From: Lagopus muta
Lineage: Eukaryota; Chordata; Aves; Galliformes; Phasianidae
Assembly: GCF_023343835.1 (NCBI RefSeq)
Contig: NC_064437.1
Location: forward strand, 9,203,001 to 9,267,000
Length of the DNA stretch: 64,000 bases
Direction: 5' to 3'
The translations under genes and the position numbers were made by a program. The notes beneath the pieces were generated by a model that was not told where the DNA came from, ran no database searches, and saw only the letters and a list, made by a program, of their open reading frames with translations. Positions 45,740 through 62,250 of this stretch are shown piece by piece. How positions within the stretch are numbered: the stretch's first letter is position 1; every line of letters starts with the position of its first letter.

Positions 45740-48700
45740 CTACTTGCTGTGTGGGTCCAGGTGGCGGTGGTGGTTGCGGGGCCGCGTGCCGTGCCGGGGT
45801 CGACAGAGGTGGGGGGGCACCCCGCTTCCACACCGCAGTGCATGGGACCGCCAGGCTGCTGCGATGCTATCGACCTGCCCAGACGGGGACAACAGTGTGG
45901 GTACCCCAAACCAGCCCCATGACATCCCCAAGAAGCAGCGGGGCACCCCACAACTCACTGGGATGAGCAGGTCACGTTGATTTTGGCTTTCCAGCGTTGC
46001 CAGCTCGCTGGGTGCCAGCAAGGGCAGGCGCAGCTCCTGCACAGGCAGAGCGGCCACCTCAGGTACCGGGCGCCCCAGGACTGCCTGTAGGACATTAGGG
46101 ATGGATAGATGGAGCAGACACTGAGGGGTTTTGGGAGAGCACCACCCCGCCGTGCCACACTCACCGAACTGACATGCGCCCACTCCCGCACAGCTTGCAC
46201 CAGGTCCAGCTCATCTGCAGCCAGGTGGTCGCTGCGCAGCACCCGTGCCAGCACCGTGTCGGAGAGCTCGTGGAAGCCCCGTGTCTGCACCACTGCCTGC
46301 GAGTGCACTGCTTGAACCAACACCACCTACAGCCCTCACACCAACCCTGTCTGGCACCCCAGCACCCCCCCCGGCCCATCCCCAGCCTGGCTTCCAGCAC
46401 CTTCTCCCAAAAAACCCATTTCCTCCCCAGCTCCAGTCCTACCATTCTCGTGGCCCCATTCCCCTGCCCCACACCGTGTCCCTGTTTGCTCCCTGTTTCC
46501 CCCTGCAGCCATACCATGGTGTAGCTCTCAATGAACGCCAGGCAGTGCTTCTGGAGATCTGCCTGCCCGTAGGTCACTGCAGCCTGTGGAACATGAGGGA
46601 CACCCGTGAGGGTCCCCAGGGCAGGAGGGACCCCTCCCAAAGCCCCTCTTGAGACTCCTCCCCATGCTACCAGCCCTGAAGTGCTCTCAGACTCAGGTAA
46701 GAAGAGCAGCCCCATGCACGGTGCCAGCACATGGGGCAAGGCACCCGCTCTTAGCCAGCCCATGGCAAAGGGTTTGGTGGCTCCAGTCAGCCCCAGTTAC
46801 AAGCAGAAACATCCAAGCTCTCACAGCCACTCAGGGACATCACCAGGCTCTGGGTGGACATGAGGTTGCCCACAGTCATCTTTTCTCACCTAGACGCAAG
46901 GTTGGCACGCGGCCCTTTGAGGTGTACCCCATGCGCCACCACGCAGACTGCCCTGTTGTCACCATTCCCTGCTGCAAAAGGAATCTGGGGGGGCTTTTAT
47001 CCTCTCCCAGAGTAAAACTTACCCCTAGGCTGACTCTGCCCATTATTGTACCCTTCTCAGGTCATCGTAACATGCCCTCATCCCCAGGCAGAGACAGCCT
47101 GTGCATGTGGGGTACAAGAGATCTTACAGTGTCACCTCCCCCGCAGCCTTGACTGGGACTGGAGCTAATGCAAGCCAGTAGGGCAGAGCGAGATGTTTAC
47201 TTCAGGTTTGTTTTGTTTTGGGGTTTTCTGATTCTTTCCTCTGAGCCCAATTTAGCTCTGTTTACAGGGTGGTCAGGTACCACGTGGGATGGGAGCTTCT
47301 GCACCAGGGCCAGCATCTCACCCAGAGGCATCACTTTGGTCATGGCTGTAGGGTCAGTCCTGGGGGCATGGGGTATATAAATCATCTCCCATCCTTGTCC
47401 TAGGAGCACGAGGCAGCAGTCCCACCAAGCAGTCATGGGGCCTCCCAACTACTCCTGAGTGGCCCAAATCTCAGCAGAGTTTTGGGAAATGACCCCAAAA
47501 TCCATCCTGGGGAATTCTATCTGACCCTGTGGAGAGGAGCATGGTCTTGGGGCTGTGGTGGCCCACACCAGTGTGATGTCCTCAGGGGACAGGACAGTTG
47601 CTGAGTGGGAGGGGAGGAAAATCCTGCCCCATCAGCCAACTCAAACTCCAAAATAGCAGAGTTATTTTTACTCTCTGTGACGCTCCTTGGGAAGTTGTCA
47701 CTGTTTTTTCCCCAGCACCCCAGGCTGATCCTCGCCCTGCAGGTGGCCCATTGCCCACATGGGGGACCTGAGCACCATCCCTGCTGGCCACATCAGAGCC
47801 AGGTGCCACTTACCTGCAGGGCCTCGCAGACCTGCTCCACACTCAGCGTGTTCTTAATGAACTCCACACAGAGCTGTAAGGTGAACAGGAGAGAGTGAGT
47901 GGCCAGAGCAGGGGACCCCACCGCCATCCCTGTGATGTTCAGCATCCCCTCGGCCCCCCGGACACAGAACATTGGAGAGGGGTGGAGGAGCCCCATGGGG
48001 TTCTGTAACATATTGGATGGGCTGAGGGGAGAAGTTTTGTGGCAGAGCATGTGAGCAGAGATTCAGCTATGGTGAGAGCCTGCAATGATCAAACCCAGGC
48101 CAACTGTGTATCCTGAGGAAGGTGACCCAACTCCAGCCATGATCCAGTACTGCCATGAGGACACTGTCAATGTCCCCAGCTGTGAATACTGAGTGACCCC
48201 AGCTCTCCCTGCTTGGAGAGGAGCATCTGTGGCTGCAGTCCGAATGCAGCTGGGACACAGCCAGATGGATTCCTTCCTGCCCACCCCAGATGCCTCCCAC
48301 ATGGGGACACGAGCCATGTGGAGACAGAGGGCAGGGCCCTGGGAAACCCAAAGTGATGTGATCTGTGGGGAGGAGCCATTTGCTGGAGCAGAAGGGCCCT
48401 GAGTCACCCTGCAGCTGGGGACAGAGCCAGGGGCTTCCCCAGCTGTCACTTGATCCCCACCTTCACACGCATCTACTGATGAAGGAATTGCTCTGGGGAT
48501 GCCCTTGCTGGATGATTGCAAACCCCCAGCTCTACACCTCACACTTCTGTCCACCTGGTGCCATGGCTGGGGTCTTGCTGAGCATGTCCTTGTGAGACGT
48601 GGGGCTGCTCTGGCAGCTCTCACATCCTCAACAAACTCCTTCCCCACTGCACTGCTGAGGGAGGGGAAGTCCGGGTGTGAGGTGCAGGTCACGCGATAGG

Positions 48701-50968
48701 CCCAGCCGTAATCCAGGAATGGCTCTGGTGACGCGTCCCAGCTGCCCAAAGAGCTCCCTCCCCTTGTCCCACTTCCCATCCATCTGCCTGACTGCATCCC
48801 TAACGGAGCCCATCAGCTCCCACTGCTCCACTTTGCTTTCTGCTGCCTCCCCAAGGCCTCCCAGCCCGCAGCAGCCCCAAAGGGTGCCCAGTGCTCCCCA
48901 GCGTGGGACTTTCCCAACAGCATCCTCCTGACACAGCCAGAAGGCACCCGAAGACACTGGGGCTTTCCTATTGCCCTTCATGGGGTGGGAGATACGTGAT
49001 CCTCTGTCCTGCCATGGGGTTTTCCCAGCTCTGGCTGTACTGGCGTGCTCCTCAGCATAGCAGCATAGAGGACTCACTACCCCAAGTCTAAGCAGGGTCA
49101 TACCTTGCAAAGGTCCTGCAGGCCGTACTCCACCGATGAGGTCAGCACCTCTAGCACCTATAGCACAAAATCATAGAATATCCCAAGCTGGAAAGGACCC
49201 TCAAGGATCAGAAGCCAATTCCTGGCTCCACAGCAGACCACTCAAATTCTATGTCTAAGAGCACTGTCCAGATGCCCCTTGAACTCTGGCAGCATAGGGC
49301 CTTGATCACTGCCATGGGGAGCCTGTTCTATGCCCATTGCCCTCTGTTGCAGAATGTTTTCCTGATATACCAATACATACTAGGCATAGCAGCTCAGGGA
49401 GCACAGGGATGCATCCCCCCTTTCTCTATGAAAGTTCTGGGCTATGAATGTATGGGAGAGGAGCTGCTGCAAGATAGAACAAAAACAGAGCTCCCCCTCT
49501 CTGATATCCCTGTCGCACACTCATGGTTGTCCCAGGCCACCTGGGGAACAGGGTACACTTGACACCTCACAGTGCTGTGCTGAGGCTCCACATACTCACT
49601 GCACAGATGGCCATCCATCCCTTGGAGCAACAAAGCTCCCCTCCACCCATTAATTTCCCCATGCATTCCCCCATCCCCACTCACAGTATGGCTGTTGAGG
49701 GTGACGCTGTTAGTGTAGAGGAACTCAATGACGGCTAGGAAGACTTCTGGCTGCACATTGCCCAGGATGAAGGGTCCCTGGGCTGGAACGCTGCTGAGAG
49801 GATCCTCGTTGCTTGTCAGCATCCCCCGGAACGCCTGGCAGCGGCATGCCAGCACACAGCGATGTGCAAACACCTGCTGCTTCTCCCGGCCCACCACGAA
49901 CGTCACATCACTGCTGGGGAGAGGGGATCATGAAGGACAGAGAAAACACCAATCCCAGGGCTGGGACAGGGCACAAGGTGGTGGGTTTATTGTAGGGCAT
50001 AGGGTTCCACTGCCTCCCTGGTTCCCCCAGCCCCACGGTCTTTGTGCAGTTGTGCTGGCTACAGTCCTGTTATCTCCTCATCCCCTGTTCTGCTCTTCTC
50101 CAGTCCCAGTAGGGCAACAAACCTGTCCCTCATGGTGACCCACTGCAGGTGAGGACACCTGGCCCATCCCAGGTCTGGAGATCTGAGCAGCGCCATATGA
50201 GTCCTCCATAAATCCAACAGCAAAGTGGACTGAATAAAACTTCTCCGTGGTTGCAGTTTACAGGGGAAGAAAGAGGAAACGGAATGTGGGGTGTAGGCTG
50301 TGAGATGGAGATTACAAGCCACAGAGTGCAAGATCTAGGTGCAGGATGAAGGTCAGCAAGCACAGGGTGCAGATTTTGGGTTGCAGAATGCAGAAGGAAC
50401 GCCGGTAGATGCAGAGTGCAAATTTCACAGTACAAAAGCTGGAGGATGCATGGTATAGGATGCGATCTGAGGATGGCCAGACCTCCACAGCAACTTCCCT
50501 GGCACTGGAGTTTGTGGGGTTTTCACTGGGATTTCTCTTCTGGGTGGCCAACACAGGATTTCTTGTGATAATACTGATGCTTCTGCCAGGCTTCGGCATG
50601 AGACGGGCAAAGGGGACCACACACGTTGACCACCCAGCACTGCTCCTGGCAGGAACACCGCCAGGGCCCCCGTGGGGCTGCCCCCTGCTCCATGGCCATG
50701 AGGTGTCAGCAGAGATAGCGAGAGGAAGCGCGGCTGAAGCCAAGATGGAGCAGGAGCAGATAGAGGAGGGGGGAACGGCCCAAGAGCCGTGCAGAAGTCA
50801 TGCACATCCCATAGGCTGCCAGGAGCTTCCCAGGGGAATGCCGGAGGGGAAGATGGCGGCAGCCAGCCTTCCCCCTCACCTGAACTGGGGGTTGTTGACC
50901 AGGGAGCGGAGGGCAGCGGTGAACGCGGCCGCCTCGCCATGCAGCCGGGCCGAGCAGGAGCGGGCCAT
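45740..50968 (-). CDS. BTBD19: BTBD19, BTB-BACK domain protein 19
   Basis: A BTB/POZ protein without kelch repeats; the molecular role of BTBD19 is poorly known. Eight coding exons on the minus strand: 50880-50968, 49685-49910, 49104-49157, 47814-47873, 46515-46583, 46165-46296, 45959-46084, 45740-45874. Their sum is 891 nt, 296 aa, against 291 aa for human as I recall. The start MARSCSARLHGEAAAFTAAL precedes RSLVNNPQFSDVTFVVG, which begins the BTB fold (about residues 20-125, including FAHRCVLACRC and FLAVIEFLYTNSV). A BACK region follows (about 130-235, with CVEFIKN, HCLAFIE, TRGFHELS and WAHVSS), then a basic, histidine-rich tail ending DPHSK. All junctions have GT/AG signals with matching phase. 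The gene is tail-to-tail with PTCH2 and head-to-head with DYNLT4, as in the mammalian locus. Confidence 0.93.
49168..49400 (-). mobile_element. CR1 LINE 3' region in a BTBD19 intron
   Basis: AAAATCATAGAATATCCCAA, GCTGGAAAGGACCCTCAAGG and ATGCCCCTTGAACTCTGGCA are typical antisense CR1 text. It begins only 10 bases upstream (in BTBD19 sense) of the acceptor of exon 3, so its terminal octamer abuts the splice site. Relative to BTBD19 it is in sense orientation. Confidence 0.9.
50628..50636 (-). promoter_or_regulatory. GLI consensus match in BTBD19 intron 1
   Basis: GACCACCCA is a third exact GLI core in the window, 332 bases downstream of the BTBD19 start codon. It is motif only and could be chance. 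Confidence 0.25.
50850..50860 (+). promoter_or_regulatory. YY1 initiator-type motif, candidate + strand start
   Basis: AAGATGGCGGC is the full YY1 consensus in the orientation usually found just after a transcription start. It is in BTBD19 intron 1, about 20 bases past exon 1, on the strand of DYNLT4. It may mark the DYNLT4 5' noncoding exon, which would then overlap the BTBD19 5' end. Confidence 0.4.
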
Positions 50969-51951
50969 GGGGAGGACGGCGGAGGAGGAAGGCGGGGAGG
51001 AGGCCGGCCTGGGGAGGAGGCCGCAGCGTCACGGCCCATTGCTAGGGAAACAGGCAGGCGGGCAGCTGGGCTGGGAGAGGCACTGGGGCCGAGTAAAGGG
51101 GAGGCAAGCGGGGGAAGCCCACCCTTGAGCTGCTCTGCAGCCCTTGGGTCTGCATAGGAAAGCAGTGGATGCAAGTGGAAGGAAAGGACAGCCAGAGCCC
51201 AAGGAGCAGAGTGCAGCTGCCGGCGTGCTTGGCAGCACGAGCCTGCAGTGAGCTATAAATACCTTCAGCAGCAGATAGATACACAAAGGCCGTCTCCACT
51301 TTCCCTAAATAGATCTGCAGTCGGGGCAGACAAAGGCGCATTGATGGGGCAGCCGGGGCGTACCAGCAGGGCTGGGCTCCATGCAGGGAGAAAACTCCAC
51401 TTGGCTTCCAGGCAGAGCTGTTGCAACTTGGGGCATGGGTGCTCAGCTGCCCCACTGTTGTGCTCAATGGGTGCCCTGGGAGTCCTAGGAGAAGTGGCAC
51501 TTGGGGATGATATCTGGGGCAAAAACATCAAACCTTGGTGCCGCTCCCAGCAGAGTTCACACAGCTTTTCTCCATCCGTTGCAGTGGATGCTCACGAGGT
51601 GTTTTTTGGGGTGCCCAGGAGGAGAAGCCTATATCACAGGGCACTGTGTCCCTAGTCTGGCTGCAGTCCAGGCTGCAGCTGGCAGCAAGCTGTAGGGGAA
51701 ATGGGACAATAGGGCAGTGCAGGCAGCAGGAAACAAAGAGTTATGGTGCCAAGGGGAGTTTCAGCGTCACGTAGCAACCCTTCTTGCTCCAGGAGCTCAA
51801 CAAGCTGCAACCCAGGGGAGAGGTGGGTTCTGGGCAGCTGAGGGGCAAATGGGAGTAGAGGATTTGGGGGGGGCAAGAGGGGGGGTTGGAGGAGGGGCTT
51901 CTTGCCCAGGGCAAGGGTCTTAGAGATTCTTCTCCCCTCCAGACCACCTGT
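50969..51951. promoter_or_regulatory. BTBD19/DYNLT4 divergent promoter region
   Basis: A 983-bp spacer between the two start codons. The left 100 bases are GC- and CpG-rich (BTBD19 promoter side). Near the right end a CTCCCCTCCAG acceptor-like sequence ends at 51942, ten bases before the DYNLT4 start codon, suggesting that DYNLT4 has an upstream noncoding exon. No gene was recognised in between. Confidence 0.5.
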
Positions 51952-52629
51952 ATGGCTGAGCAGCCATCCCTAGAACTGGCAGCATCCACGCGGGTGATGG
52001 CTGTAGACGGCACTGAAGCCCCTCATCCCCGAGCCATCCACCGTGGCTCCCACCCCACAGCCCCAACACGGGGCCCAGAGGAAGGCAAAGCCCCACCGCT
52101 GCTCTCCCGCCGCAGCTCCATGCTCAGCACCCTGCCAGGCCCCCCAGGCAGCCGCCGCAGCTCTCTGGGGGCAGCTCCAGGGGGAAAGAGGCCCTCCATG
52201 GGACCCTGGCTCCTCCACAGCCGTGTGAGTTTCTCAGGGCTCCCACTTTTCCAACCCATTCCAGAAACCCACCTGGAAAACACGTACAGGATGGGGCCGG
52301 AGGAAGGCTGCAGGTTCAACGCAGGGCGGGTGCAGCGGGTGCTGGAGGGAGTCCTAGCCAGGGTGCTGGGGGGCACAGCCTACAGCCCCCAGGGCAGCAC
52401 GGTGCTGGTGCAGAGCCTGGCTGAGCTGCTGCGGGGCCGGGCAAAGGAGGTGGTGCCACCCCGCTACAAGCTGGTGTGCCAGGTGCTGCTGGGCCAGCAC
52501 AGCCAGCAGAGCATGCTGGTGGCCAGCCAGGCACTTTGGGACCCTGAAAGCGATAGCTTTGCCTCTGCTTCTTTCTACAATGCCTCACTCTTTGCTGTTG
52601 CTATAGTGCATGGGGTTTACTTTGAGTAA
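51952..52629 (+). CDS. DYNLT4: DYNLT4 (TCTEX1D4), Tctex-type dynein light chain 4
   Basis: A Tctex1-family light chain linked to dynein and to protein phosphatase 1. The single coding exon gives 225 aa (human about 221 aa). The start at 51952 (MAEQPSLEL) is chosen because a splice-acceptor-like sequence lies just before it; an in-frame upstream ATG at 51886 would add 22 residues. Residues 1-100 are low complexity with basophilic phosphosite-like RRSSM, RRSSL and KRPSM. RVSF at 91-94 is the PP1-docking motif known from the human protein. Residues about 115-225 form the Tctex domain, with PPRYKLVCQVLLG, ALWDPESDSFASASFYN and the C-terminal SLFAVAIVHGVYFE. Human matches recalled include RVSFSGLPL and the terminal FAVATVHGLYCE. 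Confidence 0.93.
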   Translation: MAEQPSLELAASTRVMAVDGTEAPHPRAIHRGSHPTAPTRGPEEGKAPPLLSRRSSMLSTLPGPPGSRRSSLGAAPGGKRPSMGPWLLHSRVSFSGLPLFQPIPETHLENTYRMGPEEGCRFNAGRVQRVLEGVLARVLGGTAYSPQGSTVLVQSLAELLRGRAKEVVPPRYKLVCQVLLGQHSQQSMLVASQALWDPESDSFASASFYNASLFAVAIVHGVYFE

Positions 52630-52681
52630 AGGTCGCCTGCCCTGACCTGTGCTCAACCTGCAGCCCTACACGACTAGTGCA

Positions 52682-52687
52682 AATAAA
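52682..52687 (+). terminator. DYNLT4 polyadenylation signal
   Basis: A canonical AATAAA (within AAATAAATAA) lies 53 bases past the DYNLT4 stop codon. The transcript would end near 52705. Confidence 0.8.
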
Positions 52688-52709
52688 TAACTTTGCATCA
52701 CGCCTGACT

Positions 52710-53335
52710 TTTATTGCATAGATCCAATGATGGCACAGGCAGAGATGCCCCAGGGTGTGGTGGCCTTCACCACCATAGTTTTCAAGACAACCCAAACTAC
52801 AGTAAACAACTCCAAATTCGGACTCTGCTTCCTTTTCCCCCAGAGGTCAGTGCAGGCAGCAGCCCAGGGCTGGACAGGGAGGACACGGAGCAGCCCATAA
52901 CCTTTCCCACACTGCAGGCTGCTCCCAGGAAGAGGTAGCAGCAGGGCAGGAGGTGACAGATCATGTTCAAAGCAAGGCTGCAGAGCAGGATTAAGTCCCT
53001 CCTCTTTCCTGGCTTCACTCCCAGTTCACATCCCATTGCATCAGGCAGTGCAGAACATCCCACAGCCCTCAGCTGGGAGTCACTCCCCCTGCTTTCCCCA
53101 GAACTGATACACTGAGGGATCACGTATCAGCAAGAGGCAGTCTTTCTTCCAGTTTCTACCTCAGCATCCAGACACTCTACCAGATCTCATCACCTTGCCT
53201 GCTTCCCCCACATCTCCATTTCCCTCACCTTGACAGCACTAGGCAGCAGCCCTGGATGCTCTGCTCCACAGCCTTGAGAAGCCACAAACATTTTATGACC
53301 TAAAACCCAACACCAAACAATATGAGAACAGATTG
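52710..53335. other. gap between DYNLT4 and PLK3 3' ends
   Basis: About 630 bases between two convergent genes. No exon, RNA gene or repeat was recognised. TTTATT at 52709 is AATAAA on the minus strand, a possible distal PLK3 polyadenylation site. Confidence 0.6.
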
Positions 53336-53927
53336 CTTTTACACAAATAAAGTTTTAATGAGGTAAGTCAGGGACAGGGGAGCTGCACATGGACAGACCA
53401 AGAAGAAAATAAATAAATTCCATATAAATAAGATGCATAAATAATCCCACCTGGCAGAGACTGCCTTGAAACAGGAAATCTGCCCTTAGCTTACAGCCAT
53501 ACAAGGGTTTCTCGAGGCAAGCCCACAGATCCCTTCCCCCTGCCCTCTACCAAACCTCAAGTTGTACCAGACAATTCAAAACTGGGGGGCAGCCGGAGCC
53601 CAGCTCAGCCCCCCTCCCTAGTGTAGGGGTTGTGGAATGGCACAAGTCAATCCATGCAGCCCTGGCAGGGCAGGCATCACCCTACAGCCGTCGGTCCCTT
53701 GGAGGGCATCTGCTCTACCCTGCAGCACCAAGCCTTGAGCTCACGGCCATGCAGAGAGAAAGACAGTGATTGCCTACAGCCAGGGAGCAGCATGGATGTC
53801 CAGACCCGCTGCCAGGGCCACATTCACGTCTTAGATCAAAGTCCAGCTGAGCACCACAACACCTCCCATCCCATGGGAGGGCAAGAGGAGACCATCTACG
53901 TCCTGAGAAGGTCTCCAAAGCCCCATG
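53336..53927 (-). other. PLK3 3' untranslated region with AU-rich elements
   Basis: It follows the PLK3 stop codon on the minus strand. An ATTAAA polyadenylation hexamer (TTTAAT on + at 53353-53358) would end the transcript near 53336. On the mRNA strand 53407-53447 contains ATTTATTTATTT plus two further TTATTTAT elements, i.e. overlapping AUUUA motifs of the class that destabilises immediate-early mRNAs. Confidence 0.6.
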
Positions 53928-59409
<5,482 letters not shown>

Positions 59410-59493
59410 GGCTGCTCCTCCGCCACCGCCGCGCCCCGTACACGTGGCCCCGCCGCCACCGCGCGCTGTCGTTGCCGCGCCGGGGATCCCGCC

Positions 59494-59521
59494 CGGCTTT
59501 ATCAATGGGCGCGATGACGTC
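59494..59521 (-). promoter_or_regulatory. PLK3 core promoter: CRE plus TATA-like box
   Basis: A perfect palindromic cAMP-response element TGACGTCA lies at 59514-59521. Eleven bases downstream in PLK3 orientation is a GATAAAG TATA-like box (59496-59502). The start codon is 85 bases further on, so transcription should begin near 59470. The surrounding 58780-59640 is CpG-rich. CREB/ATF control would suit the known immediate-early, stress-inducible behaviour of PLK3. Confidence 0.6.
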
Positions 59522-59639
59522 ACCCGCACGGCCACGCCCACCTCGCCCGGTCTCGGCCACGCCCCCGACGTGCTCTTAAAGGGGCAGCGGCACGCAACAA
59601 GGTGGGAGGTGTGTGGCTGTTGCGGGGCGCGCGGAGCCA

Positions 59640-61880
59640 CATGTGGATCTGAGTGGGATTACAGAGCCGTAAGTTGGCAACGGGTCTTGACTTCTTGGAC
59701 GTGGGTCCCAAAGCCCCCTCACACTGAATGTGGTGGGTCAGCCCACCCAAGGCAGGGCGCTGGAAACATGGGACAGTGGAAGGAAGAGGTGAGCCACGCT
59801 GTCCTTTGGGCAGACAGCCTTCTGGTATGCTTTGCCCTGGTCTGTGCACAGCCCTGTGCCCCAGGGGCCTTCATGCTGTCCCCTGTGACTGCACACAATG
59901 TCCAGTTCAGGATTGGGGACACCAATCCCCCAGCTGATCCCCCAGCACCATGGGTCTGAGTTTGGCAGTGCTGACCCCATGCACATTGGTGACTGCCAGG
60001 GCAGTGTGTCACCAAGGTGTTATTCTGTAATGACCCTAAGGAGGACACATCCCTGTGTAATCCAGAATAGGCCAAGGAGGAATGTGGGGCAGCAGGAGTG
60101 GCCAGAAACCTGTGTACCCTCCATCCTGGGTCATCAGTGTTGCAAAAGCCCCTGTAAAGCAGATCCTGCTGCCCTCTCCCTGCTCTGGGGGACTGTGTGC
60201 ATGTCTCTCGTTCCTCGTCCCTCAGTTTCCCCTCTGCTCCTTTGAGGCAGCTCCGGGCTCCACTCACTGATGCTTGTTGTGCTCCCAGGCATGCTGAAGA
60301 TTTGACACGATTGATTCTGTACAACCAGCGCCCTGCATCCTTCAGGGTGCTGCAGGCAGACCGAACAAACCCGTTTTGGGGGGAGAGTTGAAGTGATCTG
60401 AATCTGCTTGCTTTTTTCTCAGGTTTCAACCTTTTGCAGAGGAAACACATTGCCCACGCTCTGCCTGGCAGCAAACACAGGTTCTCCCTTTGGGGAAACA
60501 GATGGTTTCCACCAGGGCCCCCAGGGCTCTCTGTGTGCGGTGGCGTCACGGGGCACCTCTGGTTTTCTGACGGAAGCCCCAACACGGGGCTCCCCAGGCA
60601 GAGCTTTTGGTGGCAACGCGGGGGCGGGGGCACCTGGGGATGCAGGGAGGCCCCAAGGCCCTGCAGGGATTGACTGCGTGGTCTCCTGATGAGAGCAACA
60701 ACTCCAGGTGGGCTCAGGGACTTGAGCGGGTGCTTGCATTCCCCCATATCCCTCCACACCCCCACCGTAGGATGGAAGGAGCTCAGGATCTGGTCCTCTT
60801 CCACTTGCAGCTCAGCCCTGCATGATGCATAAGGGCAGGAAAGCACCACAGATGGGTGTTTTGCCATGCCGGTAGGAAGAGAGCATGGTGTAATGGCAGC
60901 AGTCTGGAGAAGGGGAGCTCTGAGGCCACCTCTCGCCTGCCTGCAGCTTTTTGATTGGAGATATGGGAAGAACAGAACCTCTTTAGAAAGGTTCCCCCTC
61001 CCTCCACCCCCCTCAAGGACCCCTGTGATGATATGCTCAGTGGCAGCAGGAACTGGGAAGCAAAAATGTGTAGCTGATGCACAGTGCACCTGGGTGTAAG
61101 AAGGACCCTGAAAGAGGGGGGCTGCCCAGGGTTTGTGACCTTCTCAGGGGTAGGGTCTTCCTCCTCCCTTGTCCCTCTCACCGGACAGATGATGGGGCTG
61201 CAGCTGCTGAGGAGGAAGAGGAGGTGATTGAGCGGGGGAAGGAAGCAGGGTGAGCTGCTGGGGGTGTGCAGAGGGCAAGCTGCAAATCCTTCCTGCAAGG
61301 AGATGTAAAAGGACCTAGATCCCATTGAATTAAGGAAGCACTTGGACTTGGCTGTGCAAATGTGGCCCAAACTGGGAAGAGGAGCAGAACCCTCCTTGCC
61401 CCCAGGCTTCAGCGGTGTTTGCCATGTGCCTCAGTTTCCCCAGCTCCTTGGGGCTCTGAGCACACACACACTTTGGGGTATGGAATTCCCTCTCCAGCAC
61501 TGCTTTTCCTGTGGGTTGTGCTGCTGTGTCCAAGTCTGGCACCTCCTTCCCGTCCGGGGAGCTGTGAGGGGTGGAAGAAAATTGTAAGGACCTGAAAGGT
61601 TGTCCCTTTGGTCCTTATCCCATGAACATGTCCACCCACGGCAGGACTGGGGGCTGCACCCCACACACAGGTGGCACCGGACGGGACGGGTCCTGTCCCC
61701 CTCCCTGGGAGAAAGGGATCAGGCAGAGCCAGAGTCCCGCAGGAACTGAGGGTACAGAAGGCGCTGATGGAGCACACAGCCTGTGGGGATGGGGCGAAGT
61801 TGGAAAGGGTTCTGCAGGGGGAACGGATGGGGAGGAGTGTTTGAGTATGGGATTTTTGGGGTGGGCGGGAGAGTGGATGG
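59640..61880. other. PLK3 to LRR-gene intergenic spacer
   Basis: About 2.2 kb of mid-GC sequence without recognised gene or repeat. On the minus strand it carries an unusually long open frame (59719-61089, 456 codons) with no recognisable domain. The composition is low in TTA, CTA and TCA on the + strand over this interval, which may explain it. The frame is discussed under findings. Confidence 0.55.
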
Positions 61881-62250
61881 GATGTAAGGGGCGGAGGGGC
61901 GGCACAGCGCTACCGGAGGGCTCGCAGTGTTAGGAGCCCGGGGAGAGGGGACGGAGCAGAGGAACCGAAGGCCGAGCACCGCTGGGCCGGGCCCGGGGGC
62001 GGTCGGGTTCCGGCGGGGCCACCCCGCGGCGAGGCGGAGCCGGGCGGCGGCGGTGCAGCGGCGGGGAGCGCGGAGCGGCCCCGGGAGCATGGGGCGGGCG
62101 GCGGCAGGTGAGGGCGGCGGCTGCGGGGCGGGGGGACCGAGAACCGGGAGGGAGCAGCGCGACGGGGCAGGGACGGGGGTGCGGGGACAGAACGCGGTTA
62201 CGGGCGGAGGGACCGCTCCCCGTGCTGATCCCGCAATGGGGTGCCCATCT
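61880..62250. promoter_or_regulatory. CpG-rich promoter of the LRR membrane-protein gene
   Basis: A GC-rich, CG-rich block surrounds the 19-base first coding exon. There is no TATA box at a convincing distance. The 5' UTR start cannot be fixed from sequence. Confidence 0.55.

Noticed and set aside
50409-51174. 239-249 codon frames on both strands over BTBD19 exon 1
   Set aside because: Only the short BTBD19 exon 1 frame joins properly to exon 2. The long frames read through intron sequence.
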